A stretch of DNA of 56,725 bases from a virus (IMGVR_UViG_3300020468_000008:1-56725); one strand, 5' to 3'; positions 1 through 6,893 are shown, numbered from the stretch's first letter. Made by a program: numbers and translations. Notes: generated from the letters alone by a model not told the origin.

Positions 1-1
1 T

Positions 2-52
2 CTCGATGAGGTAGAACATTGGAAAGAAAAATACTTTAGTCATCTACCCTAG
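2..52 (+). CDS. C-terminal tail of an upstream gene (partial, uncertain)
   Basis: From base 2 one frame stays open for 16 codons and stops with TAG at 50-52; it reads LDEVEHWKEKYFSHLP. The composition (charged, aromatic) looks like a genuine protein end. The 23 bases after it contain an AGAGAAG ribosome-binding-like stretch before the next ATG. The start lies outside the window and no family can be named from 16 residues. Confidence 0.3.
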   Translation, partial: LDEVEHWKEKYFSHLP

Positions 53-75
53 ACGCGAAAGCGCAGAGAAGTAAT

Positions 76-222
76 ATGGCATATCATATGGGAAAGAAAA
101 AGAAGAAGAAAAAGAATGGTAAGAAGAAAAAGTCAATGGGAGGCTTAACTGCTAAGCAGAAGAAGTTGCCGCCTGCTTTGAGAGCTGCAATTCTTAAGAA
201 AAAGAAGCGCGGTAAAAAGTAA
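76..222 (+). CDS. 48-residue lysine-rich basic protein
   Basis: ATG at 76 follows a purine-rich AGAGAAG stretch and opens a 48-codon frame. The product is about half lysine, with a run of seven lysines at residues 7-13 and further K clusters at both ends of a short hydrophobic core (residues 30-40, KLPPALRAAIL). Its stop overlaps the next start (TAATG). Such peptides are common next to structural genes in marine phages and have no assigned function. The charge suggests nucleic-acid binding, which is inference. The basic composition makes a long phenylalanine-rich frame appear on the opposite strand; that frame is a shadow. Confidence 0.75.
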   Translation: MAYHMGKKKKKKKNGKKKKSMGGLTAKQKKLPPALRAAILKKKKRGKK

Positions 223-353
223 TGAAAGGACGCAAAACTTACAGGGGTAAACGAGCACCAAAAGGCTATCATTATATGCCTGGCGGCAAGTTAATGAAAG
301 ACTCTGCCCATAGGAAGAAACGTGGCCGCAAGAAAGCGAAGAAAAAGTACTAA
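222..353 (+). CDS. 43-residue basic protein
   Basis: The ATG at 222 overlaps the upstream stop (TAATG), a translational-coupling arrangement. The 43-residue product starts MKGRKTYRGKRAPKGYHYMP and ends in a lysine/arginine tail (KKRGRKKAKKKY). There is no TM segment or cysteine. No family is recognised. The overlap on both sides (the next gene starts 32 bases before this stop) supports real co-translated genes. DNA or RNA binding is plausible from charge only. Confidence 0.7.
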   Translation: MKGRKTYRGKRAPKGYHYMPGGKLMKDSAHRKKRGRKKAKKKY

Positions 354-507
354 AAGTAAAAGCCGTAATATTCCTACAAATAAAAAGCTATATGCCAGAA
401 TAAAGGCAAAAACGAAGAGAAAGTTTGCAGTTTATCCCAGTGCATATGCAAATGCTTATTTAGTACGAGAGTACAAAAAAGCAGGAGGGAGATACCGTCG
501 TGGCTAG
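322..507 (+). CDS. 61-residue basic protein with YPSAYAN motif
   Basis: A GTG start at 322 lies inside the previous gene in another frame. The product is 61 residues with a basic N-terminus (AARKRRKSTKSKSRN) and a conserved-looking C-terminal part, KFAVYPSAYANAYLVREYKK. I recognise the VYPSAYANA..V..YK core from small proteins of cyanophages and other marine phages that neighbour DUF5872-like genes. Function is unknown. It overlaps the next gene by 8 bases. The GTG start is the only one near the overlap; ATG alternatives are lacking upstream. Confidence 0.75.
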   Translation: MAARKRRKSTKSKSRNIPTNKKLYARIKAKTKRKFAVYPSAYANAYLVREYKKAGGRYRRG

Positions 508-802
508 ACGAGGTGGCTTAACAAAATGGTTCAAAGAAAACTGGGTAGATATTAGTCGTCCAAAAAAAGGTGGCGGGTATAAAAAGTGTGGGCGTAAAAA
601 AGCTAAAACAAGTAGAAAAAAGTATCCTAAATGTGTTCCCGCTTCGAAAGCTGCCAGAATGACCGCTAGCCAAAAAAGGTCCGCAATAAAACGAAAAAGA
701 AGCAAAGCTCAAGGCGTTCGTGGTAAACCCACAAATGTTAGAACTTTTGCTAAGAGGAGAAAGAGAAAAGTAACACGTTCATCTCGAAAGAGACGGAAGT
801 AG
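500..802 (+). CDS. DUF5872-like basic protein
   Basis: A GTG start at 500 gives a 100-residue protein beginning MARRGGLTKWFKENWVDISR, then a CGR...KYPKCVPA section (residues 31-51) and a strongly basic tail (KRRKRKVTRSSRKRRK). The GLTKWF.E.WVDI start and YPKCVPA..A..M motif match what I remember of DUF5872, a marine-phage family of unknown role. Two cysteines (in KKCGR and PKCVP) could form a zinc site only with other ligands, which are not obvious. It is co-directional and overlapping with the gene before it. Confidence 0.85.
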   Translation: MARRGGLTKWFKENWVDISRPKKGGGYKKCGRKKAKTSRKKYPKCVPASKAARMTASQKRSAIKRKRSKAQGVRGKPTNVRTFAKRRKRKVTRSSRKRRK

Positions 803-847
803 GGATTCCCGAAGGAACGCACAAAAAGTGTTTTTAAGGAGAATATT

Positions 848-904
848 ATGTCTTGCCAAACGTTCATCTATCGTGGTGTCAAGTATACTAAGCCAAAGAA
901 ATAA
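848..904 (+). CDS. 18-residue micro-protein
   Basis: ATG at 848 is preceded by AAGGAG (837-842) at ideal spacing. It opens 18 codons, MSCQTFIYRGVKYTKPKK, ending TAA at 902-904, one base before the next start at 906. The YRGVKY core resembles the very short DUF4278-type peptides (pattern YRGVSY) that I know from cyanobacteria and their phages. The strong ribosome-binding site has no other good client: the longer frame covering this region from 828 has no such site. It could be a leader for the following gene rather than a working peptide. Confidence 0.6.
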   Translation: MSCQTFIYRGVKYTKPKK

Positions 905-905
905 T

Positions 906-1109
906 ATGGAAATAGATACACAACCAATAATAGTACCCCCGAGGCCCACTATCATAACATCTACCGAGAAAGTTCGGTATGAGGTCTATAGTGGGCCTCA
1001 ACCAGGTACTTATCAAGTTACAAAAGATGTATGGGAATTAACCATGTATAATCGAGCGGGAGTAATAAAAACAAGTACAAATAGAACCTCCCTAGACTTT
1101 ATGATATGA
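906..1109 (+). CDS. 67-residue protein of unknown function
   Basis: The preferred start is the ATG at 906, one base after the stop of the 18-residue micro-gene, giving MEIDTQPIIVPPRPTIITST at the N-terminus. An extension to 828 would run through the micro-gene and lacks a ribosome-binding site. The product has a proline-rich start and a likely beta-rich C-terminal half (residues 20-60). The stop overlaps the next ATG (ATGA). No family is recognised. Confidence 0.65.
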   Translation: MEIDTQPIIVPPRPTIITSTEKVRYEVYSGPQPGTYQVTKDVWELTMYNRAGVIKTSTNRTSLDFMI

Positions 1110-1402
1110 GAAAACGTAAAAAGAGAGACTCAAGATTAAAGAGGGCAGGAGTATCCGGCTTTAATAAGCCAAAGCGTACTCCTAGTCATCCTAAAAAATC
1201 CCATATTGTGGTAGCAAAGGTGGGTGCCAAAGTTAAGACGATCCGCTTTGGTCAACAAGGAGCAAAAACGGCAGGAAAGCCAAAAGCGGGTGAAAGTGCA
1301 CGCATGAAAAAGAAGCGTGCTTCATTTAAGGCTCGACACCGCAGAAACATTGCTCGAGGTAAAATGAGTGCGGCATACTGGGCCAACAAAGTAAAATGGT
1401 AG
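1106..1402 (+). CDS. DUF6321-like basic protein
   Basis: This is a 98-residue basic protein. The middle and end (SHIVVAKVGAKVKTIRFGQQ, then GESARMKKKRASFKARH and KMSAAYWANKVKW) match my memory of DUF6321, a small phage family found with DUF5872-like proteins. The function is not known. The K..IRFGQQG and SFKARH.RNI..GKMSAAYWAN..KW blocks look conserved rather than low complexity. It starts with an ATGA overlap, and its last codons sit just before the ribosome-binding site of the next gene. Confidence 0.85.
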   Translation: MRKRKKRDSRLKRAGVSGFNKPKRTPSHPKKSHIVVAKVGAKVKTIRFGQQGAKTAGKPKAGESARMKKKRASFKARHRRNIARGKMSAAYWANKVKW

Positions 1403-1410
1403 GAGGTACC

Positions 1411-1797
1411 ATGAAACGTTTATTAGCATTAATCGCGCTAACTTCTCTTACGTCCGCCGCAATGGGTGTAACAGTAGTTAATTACGACGATGGATCAACA
1501 TACACGCTCACTGATGGGCAAGAAGTTTATATTAGTAACAAAAACAGTACATTATTTAAACGCAGAGTTATGAAAACTAAGGATACTTATTTTTATGCTC
1601 AAGATCCTTGGACCGCAAGAGACTATGTATCTGGGCCCACGGATGGATTACAAGTTGGATCTCATGCTTGGTGTGAAGTTTATGACCCTTGGCATGAAGG
1701 CTTAACCTTTGACATGATCTCATGGCAAAGAGCTTGTGACACCAATAATGATGGTGTATATAATGAAGAGGACGCAAACTGGCCTCCAGGCGAATAG
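1411..1797 (+). CDS. Exported protein with an EF-hand-like loop
   Basis: ATG at 1411 has AGGAGG directly upstream (1402-1407) and gives 128 residues; an in-frame ATG at 1396 would put the signal peptide inside the protein and is rejected. Residues 1-19 form a signal peptide (MKRLLALIALTSLTSAAMG). Residues 110-121 (DTNNDGVYNEED) match the EF-hand/dockerin-type calcium loop, with D1, N3, D5, G6 and D12 in place. Cysteines 88 and 109 could pair after export. The position, just before a holin candidate and the spanins, suggests an envelope role during lysis, but no enzymatic motif is visible. It is not a recognisable endolysin. Confidence 0.8.
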   Translation: MKRLLALIALTSLTSAAMGVTVVNYDDGSTYTLTDGQEVYISNKNSTLFKRRVMKTKDTYFYAQDPWTARDYVSGPTDGLQVGSHAWCEVYDPWHEGLTFDMISWQRACDTNNDGVYNEEDANWPPGE

Positions 1798-1806
1798 AGA
1801 AGTACT

Positions 1807-2142
1807 ATGGCAGATGACGAGATAGTAACAGTTGACAAAGCTGTATCTGATAGAATGGATATAAATGGTGATGGTCATATATCTCAGCGAGAAATGGAGT
1901 TAGACCTTGAGTTTAAAAGAAAAGAGTATGAAGATGCTGATGCGATGCGCGATGCCCAAAGAAATATGGCTTGGTTTGCTCTTCTTGGTATGTTGGTCTA
2001 TCCTTTTGCTGTGGTTGCAGCTCAAGTTGCAGGATACGAACATGCTGCCGATGTACTCGGCGATATGGCTCCCACCTATTTTGTAGCTGTTGCTGGTCTC
2101 GTTGCTGCCTTCTTTGGAGCTACGGCATGGAGTAAAAAGTGA
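1807..2142 (+). CDS. Two-TM EF-hand membrane protein, holin candidate
   Basis: This 111-residue protein has a canonical EF-hand loop at residues 18-29 (DINGDGHISQRE; acidic or amide ligands at 1, 3, 5 and 12, glycine at 6). A charged helix (30-50) and two hydrophobic segments, about 53-76 and 88-108, follow, ending in a lysine pair. A two-TM small protein immediately before spanin-like genes is the usual form of a class II holin, so lysis is the likely role. That call rests on topology and context. Similar EF-hand/two-TM proteins occur in other marine phages as I recall. Its stop overlaps the next GTG start. Confidence 0.7.
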   Translation: MADDEIVTVDKAVSDRMDINGDGHISQREMELDLEFKRKEYEDADAMRDAQRNMAWFALLGMLVYPFAVVAAQVAGYEHAADVLGDMAPTYFVAVAGLVAAFFGATAWSKK

Positions 2143-2705
2143 TTGATTTACTTCTTGAGCTTGCCATAACTTTTTGGCAGGCTGTTGTAGTTGGTATATT
2201 AATAATTTTTGGTTTCATTGTTACTTTATTTGATGGCCAAGGAGAAGAACGAGTAAACTTTACTTATCCTGAAATGCCATTAATGAAACCAGTAAAAATA
2301 GAAACCGCAGACAAAGGTTTTTGGAAAGCTATTTGGATGTGGTTAACTGGTACTCGTCAGTGGGAAGTTTGCGAAGATTTTTATTTCTGCTTAGGAGATA
2401 CAGAATATGTTATTGAAAAAGGGTTTGAGTTTGATGGAGCATCAGTACCTAAGTTTCTTGCAATGTGGCTTTCGCCCGTTGGAGTCCTTCTTATGGGTGG
2501 TCTTGTTCATGACTATGGGTACAAATACGCTGAGCTTATAACTAGCGATAATAAAGTTTATAAGAAAACTCAAAAAGAGATGGATTTACTTTTTAGGGAT
2601 ATTTGCATTGAACAAAACGGATTTAAAATTCTTAATTACTTGGCCTATTGGTCTTTACGAATATTTGGTTTTGTTGCTTGGAAAAGGCATAGGAAAAATG
2701 ACTAA
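2139..2705 (+). CDS. DUF1353 family protein with N-terminal membrane anchor
   Basis: A GTG start at 2139, overlapping the previous TGA, gives 188 residues. Residues 7-31 are a strong TM segment (ITFWQAVVVGILIIFGFIVT). The DUF1353 signature follows: GFEFDGASVP at 95-104 and LVHDYGY at 122-128, with a hydrophobic C-terminal region near 164-181. DUF1353 is a phage family without a settled activity; the conserved His-Asp pair could be catalytic or metal-binding. The location inside the presumed lysis cassette makes a cell-wall or membrane role possible. The N-terminal anchor is not a feature I associate with the whole family. Confidence 0.8.
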   Translation: MIDLLLELAITFWQAVVVGILIIFGFIVTLFDGQGEERVNFTYPEMPLMKPVKIETADKGFWKAIWMWLTGTRQWEVCEDFYFCLGDTEYVIEKGFEFDGASVPKFLAMWLSPVGVLLMGGLVHDYGYKYAELITSDNKVYKKTQKEMDLLFRDICIEQNGFKILNYLAYWSLRIFGFVAWKRHRKND

Positions 2706-2919
2706 ATTTTGGAGATGGTTAAAATCTTTATTTATTAAAGAATATCAAGTTATAATATGGGTTGATCCTTTAAAAAAGACAGAGTACTTTTTTCGTTCAA
2801 TTAATAAAGTTTCTCCGACCCATATAAAAGGAACGCTTGCATCTGGAGAGCTTTTTGAGCTTCATACGCAAGACAAATTCAATTATCAAATTGTGGAAAA
2901 AGAACCATGTTGGGATTAA
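2698..2919 (+). CDS. 73-residue protein of unknown function
   Basis: ATG at 2698 overlaps the end of the DUF1353 gene by 8 bases; the alternative start at 2608 would overlap it by about 100 bases and is less likely. The product begins with an amphipathic stretch (MTKFWRWLKSLFIKEYQVII), then a beta-rich domain of about 50 residues. No TM segment is certain and no family is recognised. It overlaps the i-spanin start by 13 bases, so it is translated as part of the cassette. Confidence 0.65.
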   Translation: MTKFWRWLKSLFIKEYQVIIWVDPLKKTEYFFRSINKVSPTHIKGTLASGELFELHTQDKFNYQIVEKEPCWD

Positions 2920-3329
2920 TTAAAGCGCTCCCACTATTAGCAGTCGTAGGTGCAGGAGCATACGGATATCATACCCTAGAAATAGGCAAAAGAGAAACAA
3001 CCATTGCTCAGCTAGAAAGAAATAATACTACTTTAGCAGAGAATGCTCTTCGTCTCGAAACTGCGTTAGAAACAGAAACAACATCTAGGGAGCTAGCAGA
3101 AAATAACTTAAAGGTACAACTAGAAGCGGTAGGAAAGCTCACCGAAAAGAATAGTGAAATGCAAGCAGAAATGGATGATTATTTATCTATTTTTAAAAGG
3201 CATGATCTTACTCGATTAGCAAGAGCAAAACCGGGACTTGTTGAACCTAGAATTAACAATGGTACAAAAAAAGTTTTTGAACAAATAGAAAAAGACAGTG
3301 AAGAGGTGGAAAATGCGGATACTAACTAG
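2907..3329 (+). CDS. Rz-like inner-membrane spanin candidate
   Basis: A 140-residue protein. Residues 3-21 form an N-terminal TM segment (GLIKALPLLAVVGAGAYGY), followed by a long alpha-helical coiled coil (about 28-95, rich in E, L and K heptads) and a charged C-terminus. This is the layout of an i-spanin, which sits in the inner membrane and joins an outer-membrane lipoprotein across the periplasm to fuse the two membranes at lysis. The next gene starts inside its 3' end and encodes a lipoprotein, exactly the Rz/Rz1 arrangement. The assignment rests on topology and context, since spanin sequences diverge quickly. Confidence 0.8.
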   Translation: MLGLIKALPLLAVVGAGAYGYHTLEIGKRETTIAQLERNNTTLAENALRLETALETETTSRELAENNLKVQLEAVGKLTEKNSEMQAEMDDYLSIFKRHDLTRLARAKPGLVEPRINNGTKKVFEQIEKDSEEVENADTN

Positions 3330-3684
3330 TTTTTTAACTATACTATTTTTATCTGGCTGTTCTTTTATGCAAACTGACCCTCTGGTAACCCCCGAGCCAG
3401 TCATAAAAACTGTGACAGAGTATAAAACACTGGAAATTTATCAGCCTCAACTCCCTAGAAAAATAGATTTGCAAGATGTAGAATTTTTTGTAGTTACGGA
3501 AAAAAATCTGGAAGAACAAATCGCTCGTATCAGTAAAATGCAAGATGGTACTTTTGTTATATTTGGAATGACTCCACAAGATTACGAAAATATGGCGTTC
3601 AACTTACAAGAACTTCGTAGGTATATACGCCAGCAAAAAGAAATAATTATCTACTATAGAGATGCAACAAAAGTAGAGCAGTAA
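3313..3684 (+). CDS. Rz1-like outer-membrane lipoprotein (o-spanin candidate)
   Basis: ATG at 3313 is preceded by GAGGTGG (3304-3310) and gives 123 residues; the upstream in-frame GTG at 3298 adds only five residues. Residues 1-16 (MRILTSFLTILFLSGC) are a lipoprotein signal with lipobox LSGC and lipidated Cys16. A proline-containing stretch follows, then a FFVVTEKNLEEQI segment and a final helix ending RRYIRQQKEIIIYYRDA. The gene overlaps the i-spanin candidate by 17 bases. At 123 residues it is longer than the classic lambda Rz1. The C-terminal RYI.QQK.II.YYR motif recurs in marine-phage lipoproteins as I recall. Confidence 0.75.
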   Translation: MRILTSFLTILFLSGCSFMQTDPLVTPEPVIKTVTEYKTLEIYQPQLPRKIDLQDVEFFVVTEKNLEEQIARISKMQDGTFVIFGMTPQDYENMAFNLQELRRYIRQQKEIIIYYRDATKVEQ

Positions 3685-3686
3685 TT

Positions 3687-4991
3687 ATGACAGTACAAAT
3701 AAGCAGAGCAGACATCACTGGAGATGCTCTGCTAAATTTACAATCTGAGACACGCTTCCTCAAGCTTCCAGTAGACCCATATTTGGAGCTACTCGGCATC
3801 ACACCGCTACCTTCTCAGGTAGCAATCATAAATGCGATCAACAATCCTAAGTACAGATTTGTATGTGCCGCAGTGAGTCGCAGACAGGGCAAAACATACA
3901 TCGCAAACATTATTGGGCAATTAGTATCACTAGTTCCCAATTCAAACATTCTTATTATGTCTCCAAACTACGCGTTGTCTCAGATTTCTTTTGACTTACA
4001 AAGAAATCTTATTAAGCATTTTGACTTGGAAGTAGTAAAAGACAATGCAAAAGATAAAGTTATTGAGTTGAGTAACGGTTCAACTGTAAGAATGGGCTCA
4101 GTAAACCAAGTTGATTCCTGTGTTGGTCGTAGCTATGATTTAATTATATTTGACGAAGCGGCGTTGGCAGACGGACGTGATGCGTTTAATGTAGCACTTC
4201 GACCGACATTGGATAAAGATAATTCAAAAGCAATTTTTGTTTCAACCCCAAGGGGCAGGAACAACTGGTTTGCCGAGTTTTTTGATAGAGGATTTAATGA
4301 TGAGTTTGCTGAGTGGTGTTCTATAAGAGCAACTTATGTAGATAACCCTAGAATGAGCCCCTCAGATATAGATGAAGCTCGTAAAAGTATGTCAGACGCA
4401 GAATTTAAACAAGAATACGAAGCAGATTTTAATACTTATGAAGGACAAATTTGGAATTTTAATCATGAAACATGTATAAGTAATAATGAAGCCTTGGATA
4501 CCGTTAATATGGATATATTTGCGGGTCTTGATGTTGGTTATCGTGATCCTACTGCTTTTTGTGTAATTGGTTATGATTGGGAAGAAGAGTTATATTATAT
4601 TCTAGATGAATACTTGGATTCTGAAAAAACAACGGAACAACACGCGTTAGAAATACAGCGTTTAAGTGAGAAATGGGATATCGATTTTATATTCATTGAT
4701 TCTGCAGCACAGCAAACACGATATGATTTCGCACTGCAATACGATATTTCAACTAGTAACGCAAAAAAGTCTGTGCTTGATGGCATCGCACACGTAGCAG
4801 GAATAGTAGACAATGATAAGTTATTTGTCGATCAGAGATGTGATGAAACTTTGTCGTGCTTAGATCAATATCAGTGGGATCCCAATCCAAATTTAGCAAA
4901 AGAAAAACCAAAACATAATCGAGCCTCGCACATGGCAGACGCATTAAGGTATGCATTGTATTCATTTGAAACAACTCAGAGCGGCTTTTAA
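3687..4991 (+). CDS. terL: Terminase large subunit (packaging ATPase-nuclease)
   Basis: The 434-residue large terminase pumps DNA into the prohead and cuts it. The ATPase half shows Walker A SRRQGKT at 64-70, Walker B LIIFDEA at 152-158 with catalytic Glu157, and the coupling motif STPRG at 186-190. The RNase H-like nuclease half shows GLDVGYRDPTAF (Asp282), FIFIDSAA (Asp338) and HMADALRYAL (Asp418), the three acidic residues expected to bind metal. The length and motif set fit the T4/HK97-like group. It starts two bases after the o-spanin gene and leads the head module. No small terminase is recognisable next to it. Confidence 0.97.
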   Translation: MTVQISRADITGDALLNLQSETRFLKLPVDPYLELLGITPLPSQVAIINAINNPKYRFVCAAVSRRQGKTYIANIIGQLVSLVPNSNILIMSPNYALSQISFDLQRNLIKHFDLEVVKDNAKDKVIELSNGSTVRMGSVNQVDSCVGRSYDLIIFDEAALADGRDAFNVALRPTLDKDNSKAIFVSTPRGRNNWFAEFFDRGFNDEFAEWCSIRATYVDNPRMSPSDIDEARKSMSDAEFKQEYEADFNTYEGQIWNFNHETCISNNEALDTVNMDIFAGLDVGYRDPTAFCVIGYDWEEELYYILDEYLDSEKTTEQHALEIQRLSEKWDIDFIFIDSAAQQTRYDFALQYDISTSNAKKSVLDGIAHVAGIVDNDKLFVDQRCDETLSCLDQYQWDPNPNLAKEKPKHNRASHMADALRYALYSFETTQSGF

Positions 4992-5013
4992 TAACCCCTA
5001 GCAAAAATAATGT

Positions 5014-5042
5014 TTGACAATTTATCTTCCAGAGGTTAAAAT
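5014..5042 (+). promoter_or_regulatory. Possible sigma70 promoter overlapping the HNH gene start
   Basis: TTGACA at 5014-5019 is separated by exactly 17 bases from TAAAAT at 5037-5042, in the short gap after terL. If used, transcription would begin near 5049, at the second in-frame ATG of the HNH gene (5050), giving a nearly leaderless message or mainly serving the portal and capsid genes. The TTGACAATTTA stretch resembles the two stronger promoters at 13198 and 30440. The -10 is imperfect. Confidence 0.4.
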
Positions 5043-5433
5043 GGCAATAATGAAAAAGCTCAAGAGAGACCCAGTAAAGTATATACGGGATCGAGCAAAG
5101 TCAAAATACAAAAAAGACAATGAATGTTTTATTTGTGGAACAGAAAAACAATTAGACTTTCACCATTTTTATTCTCTTGCACCTCTACTAAGGCTCTGGC
5201 TACAGAAAAAAACAAAAGAAAGACCAGAGCATTACACAAATGAGTATATTACTATTTGGCGAGATGAGTTTATAGAAGATAATTGGGCTAAGTTATACGA
5301 ACACACAGTGACTATCTGTCATGCACATCACCGGGAGTTACACAAAATTTACGGAAGAAATCCAGGACTTGGAACAGCGAATAAACAAATGCGCTGGGTA
5401 GACATTCAAAGAGAAAAGCATGGCATGGTATAA
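5041..5433 (+). CDS. HNH endonuclease
   Basis: ATG at 5041 follows AGAGG (5031-5035) and gives 130 residues. It shows the zinc and catalytic pattern of an HNH nuclease: CFIC at 29-32, DFHHFYSL at 39-46 (His41/His42) and TICHAHHRELH at 91-101. HNH proteins beside the terminase genes, as in HK97 gp74, nick DNA and are needed with the terminase for cos cleavage and packaging. The neighbours here (terL before, portal overlapping after) support that role. A free-standing homing nuclease is less likely because the gene is tightly packed and overlaps the portal start. Confidence 0.88.
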   Translation: MAIMKKLKRDPVKYIRDRAKSKYKKDNECFICGTEKQLDFHHFYSLAPLLRLWLQKKTKERPEHYTNEYITIWRDEFIEDNWAKLYEHTVTICHAHHRELHKIYGRNPGLGTANKQMRWVDIQREKHGMV

Positions 5434-6607
5434 TTTTTGGCAGAATAGAAAAGAAGTGGAGGAAAAACTCAATCCTGCACAAATTCTAGACGGTCAAGTT
5501 TCGGAGCACTCAAGAGAGTTTACAACTTCATATGAGCGAATGTATGAACAGCTCGAAGTTGTAAATCGAGGCGTAAATTTAATTGTAGATGATTGTGCAG
5601 AAATACCTGCTACAATTAGTACTCAAGGTGCTTTTAGAGGTGTAGTAACAGGAGTCAAAAGAGGAAAAGTAGAAGAACTACTAAATCGTACTCCAAACCC
5701 TTTTCAAGACATTAACAGTTTTAAACGAAATCTAATTACAGATTTTCTTTTAGATGGAAATATATTTATATACTTTGATGGGGCTCACTTATATCATCTT
5801 CCTGCAGATAAAGTAGCTGTAAAAGCAGACTCAGAAACTTTTGTAGAAAAGTATACCTTACAAGATATTGATTATAAAGTTAATGAGATTATTCATATAA
5901 AAGAAAACTCATTTTATTCTATTTATAGAGGAGTTTCTCGTCTTAAACCTGCTATGAGAACAATGCAGCTTATGAAAGATATGAGAGATTTTCAAGATAA
6001 CTTTTTTCGTAATGGTGCAGTTCCTGGATTAGTACTTAAATCCCCAAATACACTATCAGAAAAAATTAAAGAAAGAATGATACAGTCTTGGACATTACGA
6101 TATCGTCCAGACTCCGGAGGTAGACGTCCTTTAATTTTAGATGGAGGTCTAGAGATAGATAGTTTTTCTAATGTTAATTTTAAAGAAATGGACTTTCAAA
6201 ATGCGTGTTTAGAACATGAAAAGATAATATTAAAAGCATTAGGAGTACCACCAATATTATTGGACTCTGGAAATAATGCTAATATTCGTCCTAACTTAAG
6301 ACTATATTATTTAGAAACTATACTACCCATAGTGCGAAAAATGAATTTTGCATTTTCAAGATATTTTGGATTTAATATTACTGAAAATGTTACAGATATT
6401 CCAGCCCTCCAACCAGAACTTAGAGATTCTGCAGCATATTATACTGCATTAGTTAATGGCGGAATTATAACTATAAATGAAGCTAGAGATCAACTTGGCT
6501 ACGAAACTATAGAAGGGCAAGATGAAATTAGGGTACCTGCAAATATAGCAGGTAGCGCAGCAAATCCTGATCTAGGCGGTCGGCCCGTAGAATCCGAAGG
6601 AGATTAA
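5420..6607 (+). CDS. Portal protein (HK97-type)
   Basis: A 395-residue portal protein, forming the ring at the capsid vertex through which DNA passes and to which the tail joins. The HK97/Phage_portal features are NLITDFLLDGNIFIY (about residues 104-118), HLPADKV, IIHIKENS, RDFQDNFFRNGAVPG (about 190-204), RPLILDGG and LGVPPILLD (about 275-283). The size fits this family. The start overlaps the HNH gene by 14 bases. The C-terminal 20 residues are glycine/proline rich and likely disordered. Confidence 0.93.
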   Translation: MAWYNFWQNRKEVEEKLNPAQILDGQVSEHSREFTTSYERMYEQLEVVNRGVNLIVDDCAEIPATISTQGAFRGVVTGVKRGKVEELLNRTPNPFQDINSFKRNLITDFLLDGNIFIYFDGAHLYHLPADKVAVKADSETFVEKYTLQDIDYKVNEIIHIKENSFYSIYRGVSRLKPAMRTMQLMKDMRDFQDNFFRNGAVPGLVLKSPNTLSEKIKERMIQSWTLRYRPDSGGRRPLILDGGLEIDSFSNVNFKEMDFQNACLEHEKIILKALGVPPILLDSGNNANIRPNLRLYYLETILPIVRKMNFAFSRYFGFNITENVTDIPALQPELRDSAAYYTALVNGGIITINEARDQLGYETIEGQDEIRVPANIAGSAANPDLGGRPVESEGD

Positions 6608-6608
6608 A

Positions 6609-6893
6609 ATGCCAGTTATTAATAAAAGAAAGAAAGTTTTAGCTGCAAAACAGCTAGCTGAATACTTTCGAAAGGTAGGAAAAATTTTAACTTGGGAAGA
6701 GTATTGTGCACGAGAAGATTTAGTTATTCGTGCAAATACTGTTGTAAAATACTTTAGAGGTTATCATGTTATGTTAAAGTGGCTTCCTATTGTAGATAGT
6801 ACTATCGAGGCGGATCTCACGCCCAAGCCAAAGGCTGCACCTAAGCCTAAGACAGCGCCGAAGGTGAAAACAAATGATTCAAAAAACGTTTAA
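6609..6893 (+). CDS. 94-residue small protein with possible HTH and KPK tail
   Basis: This gene lies between the portal and the protease-capsid fusion, which it overlaps by 20 bases. Residues 1-60 are predicted mostly helical (QLAEYFRKVGKILTWEEYCA, then a VVKYFRGYH segment) and could be a small helix-turn-helix. Residues 70-90 are a low-complexity KPK/APK repeat. The role is unknown. A small-terminase-like DNA-binding role is conceivable, but the place (after the portal) and the size make this only a guess. Confidence 0.7.
   Translation: MPVINKRKKVLAAKQLAEYFRKVGKILTWEEYCAREDLVIRANTVVKYFRGYHVMLKWLPIVDSTIEADLTPKPKAAPKPKTAPKVKTNDSKNV

Noticed and set aside
84-272. Phenylalanine-rich frame on the minus strand
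   Set aside because: It is the complement of the lysine codons of the two basic mini-genes at 76-353; it has no ribosome-binding site and a low-complexity sequence.
828-905. N-terminal extension of the 67-residue protein to 828
   Set aside because: It would run through the 18-residue micro-gene, has no ribosome-binding site, and the ATG at 906 fits the neighbouring stop.
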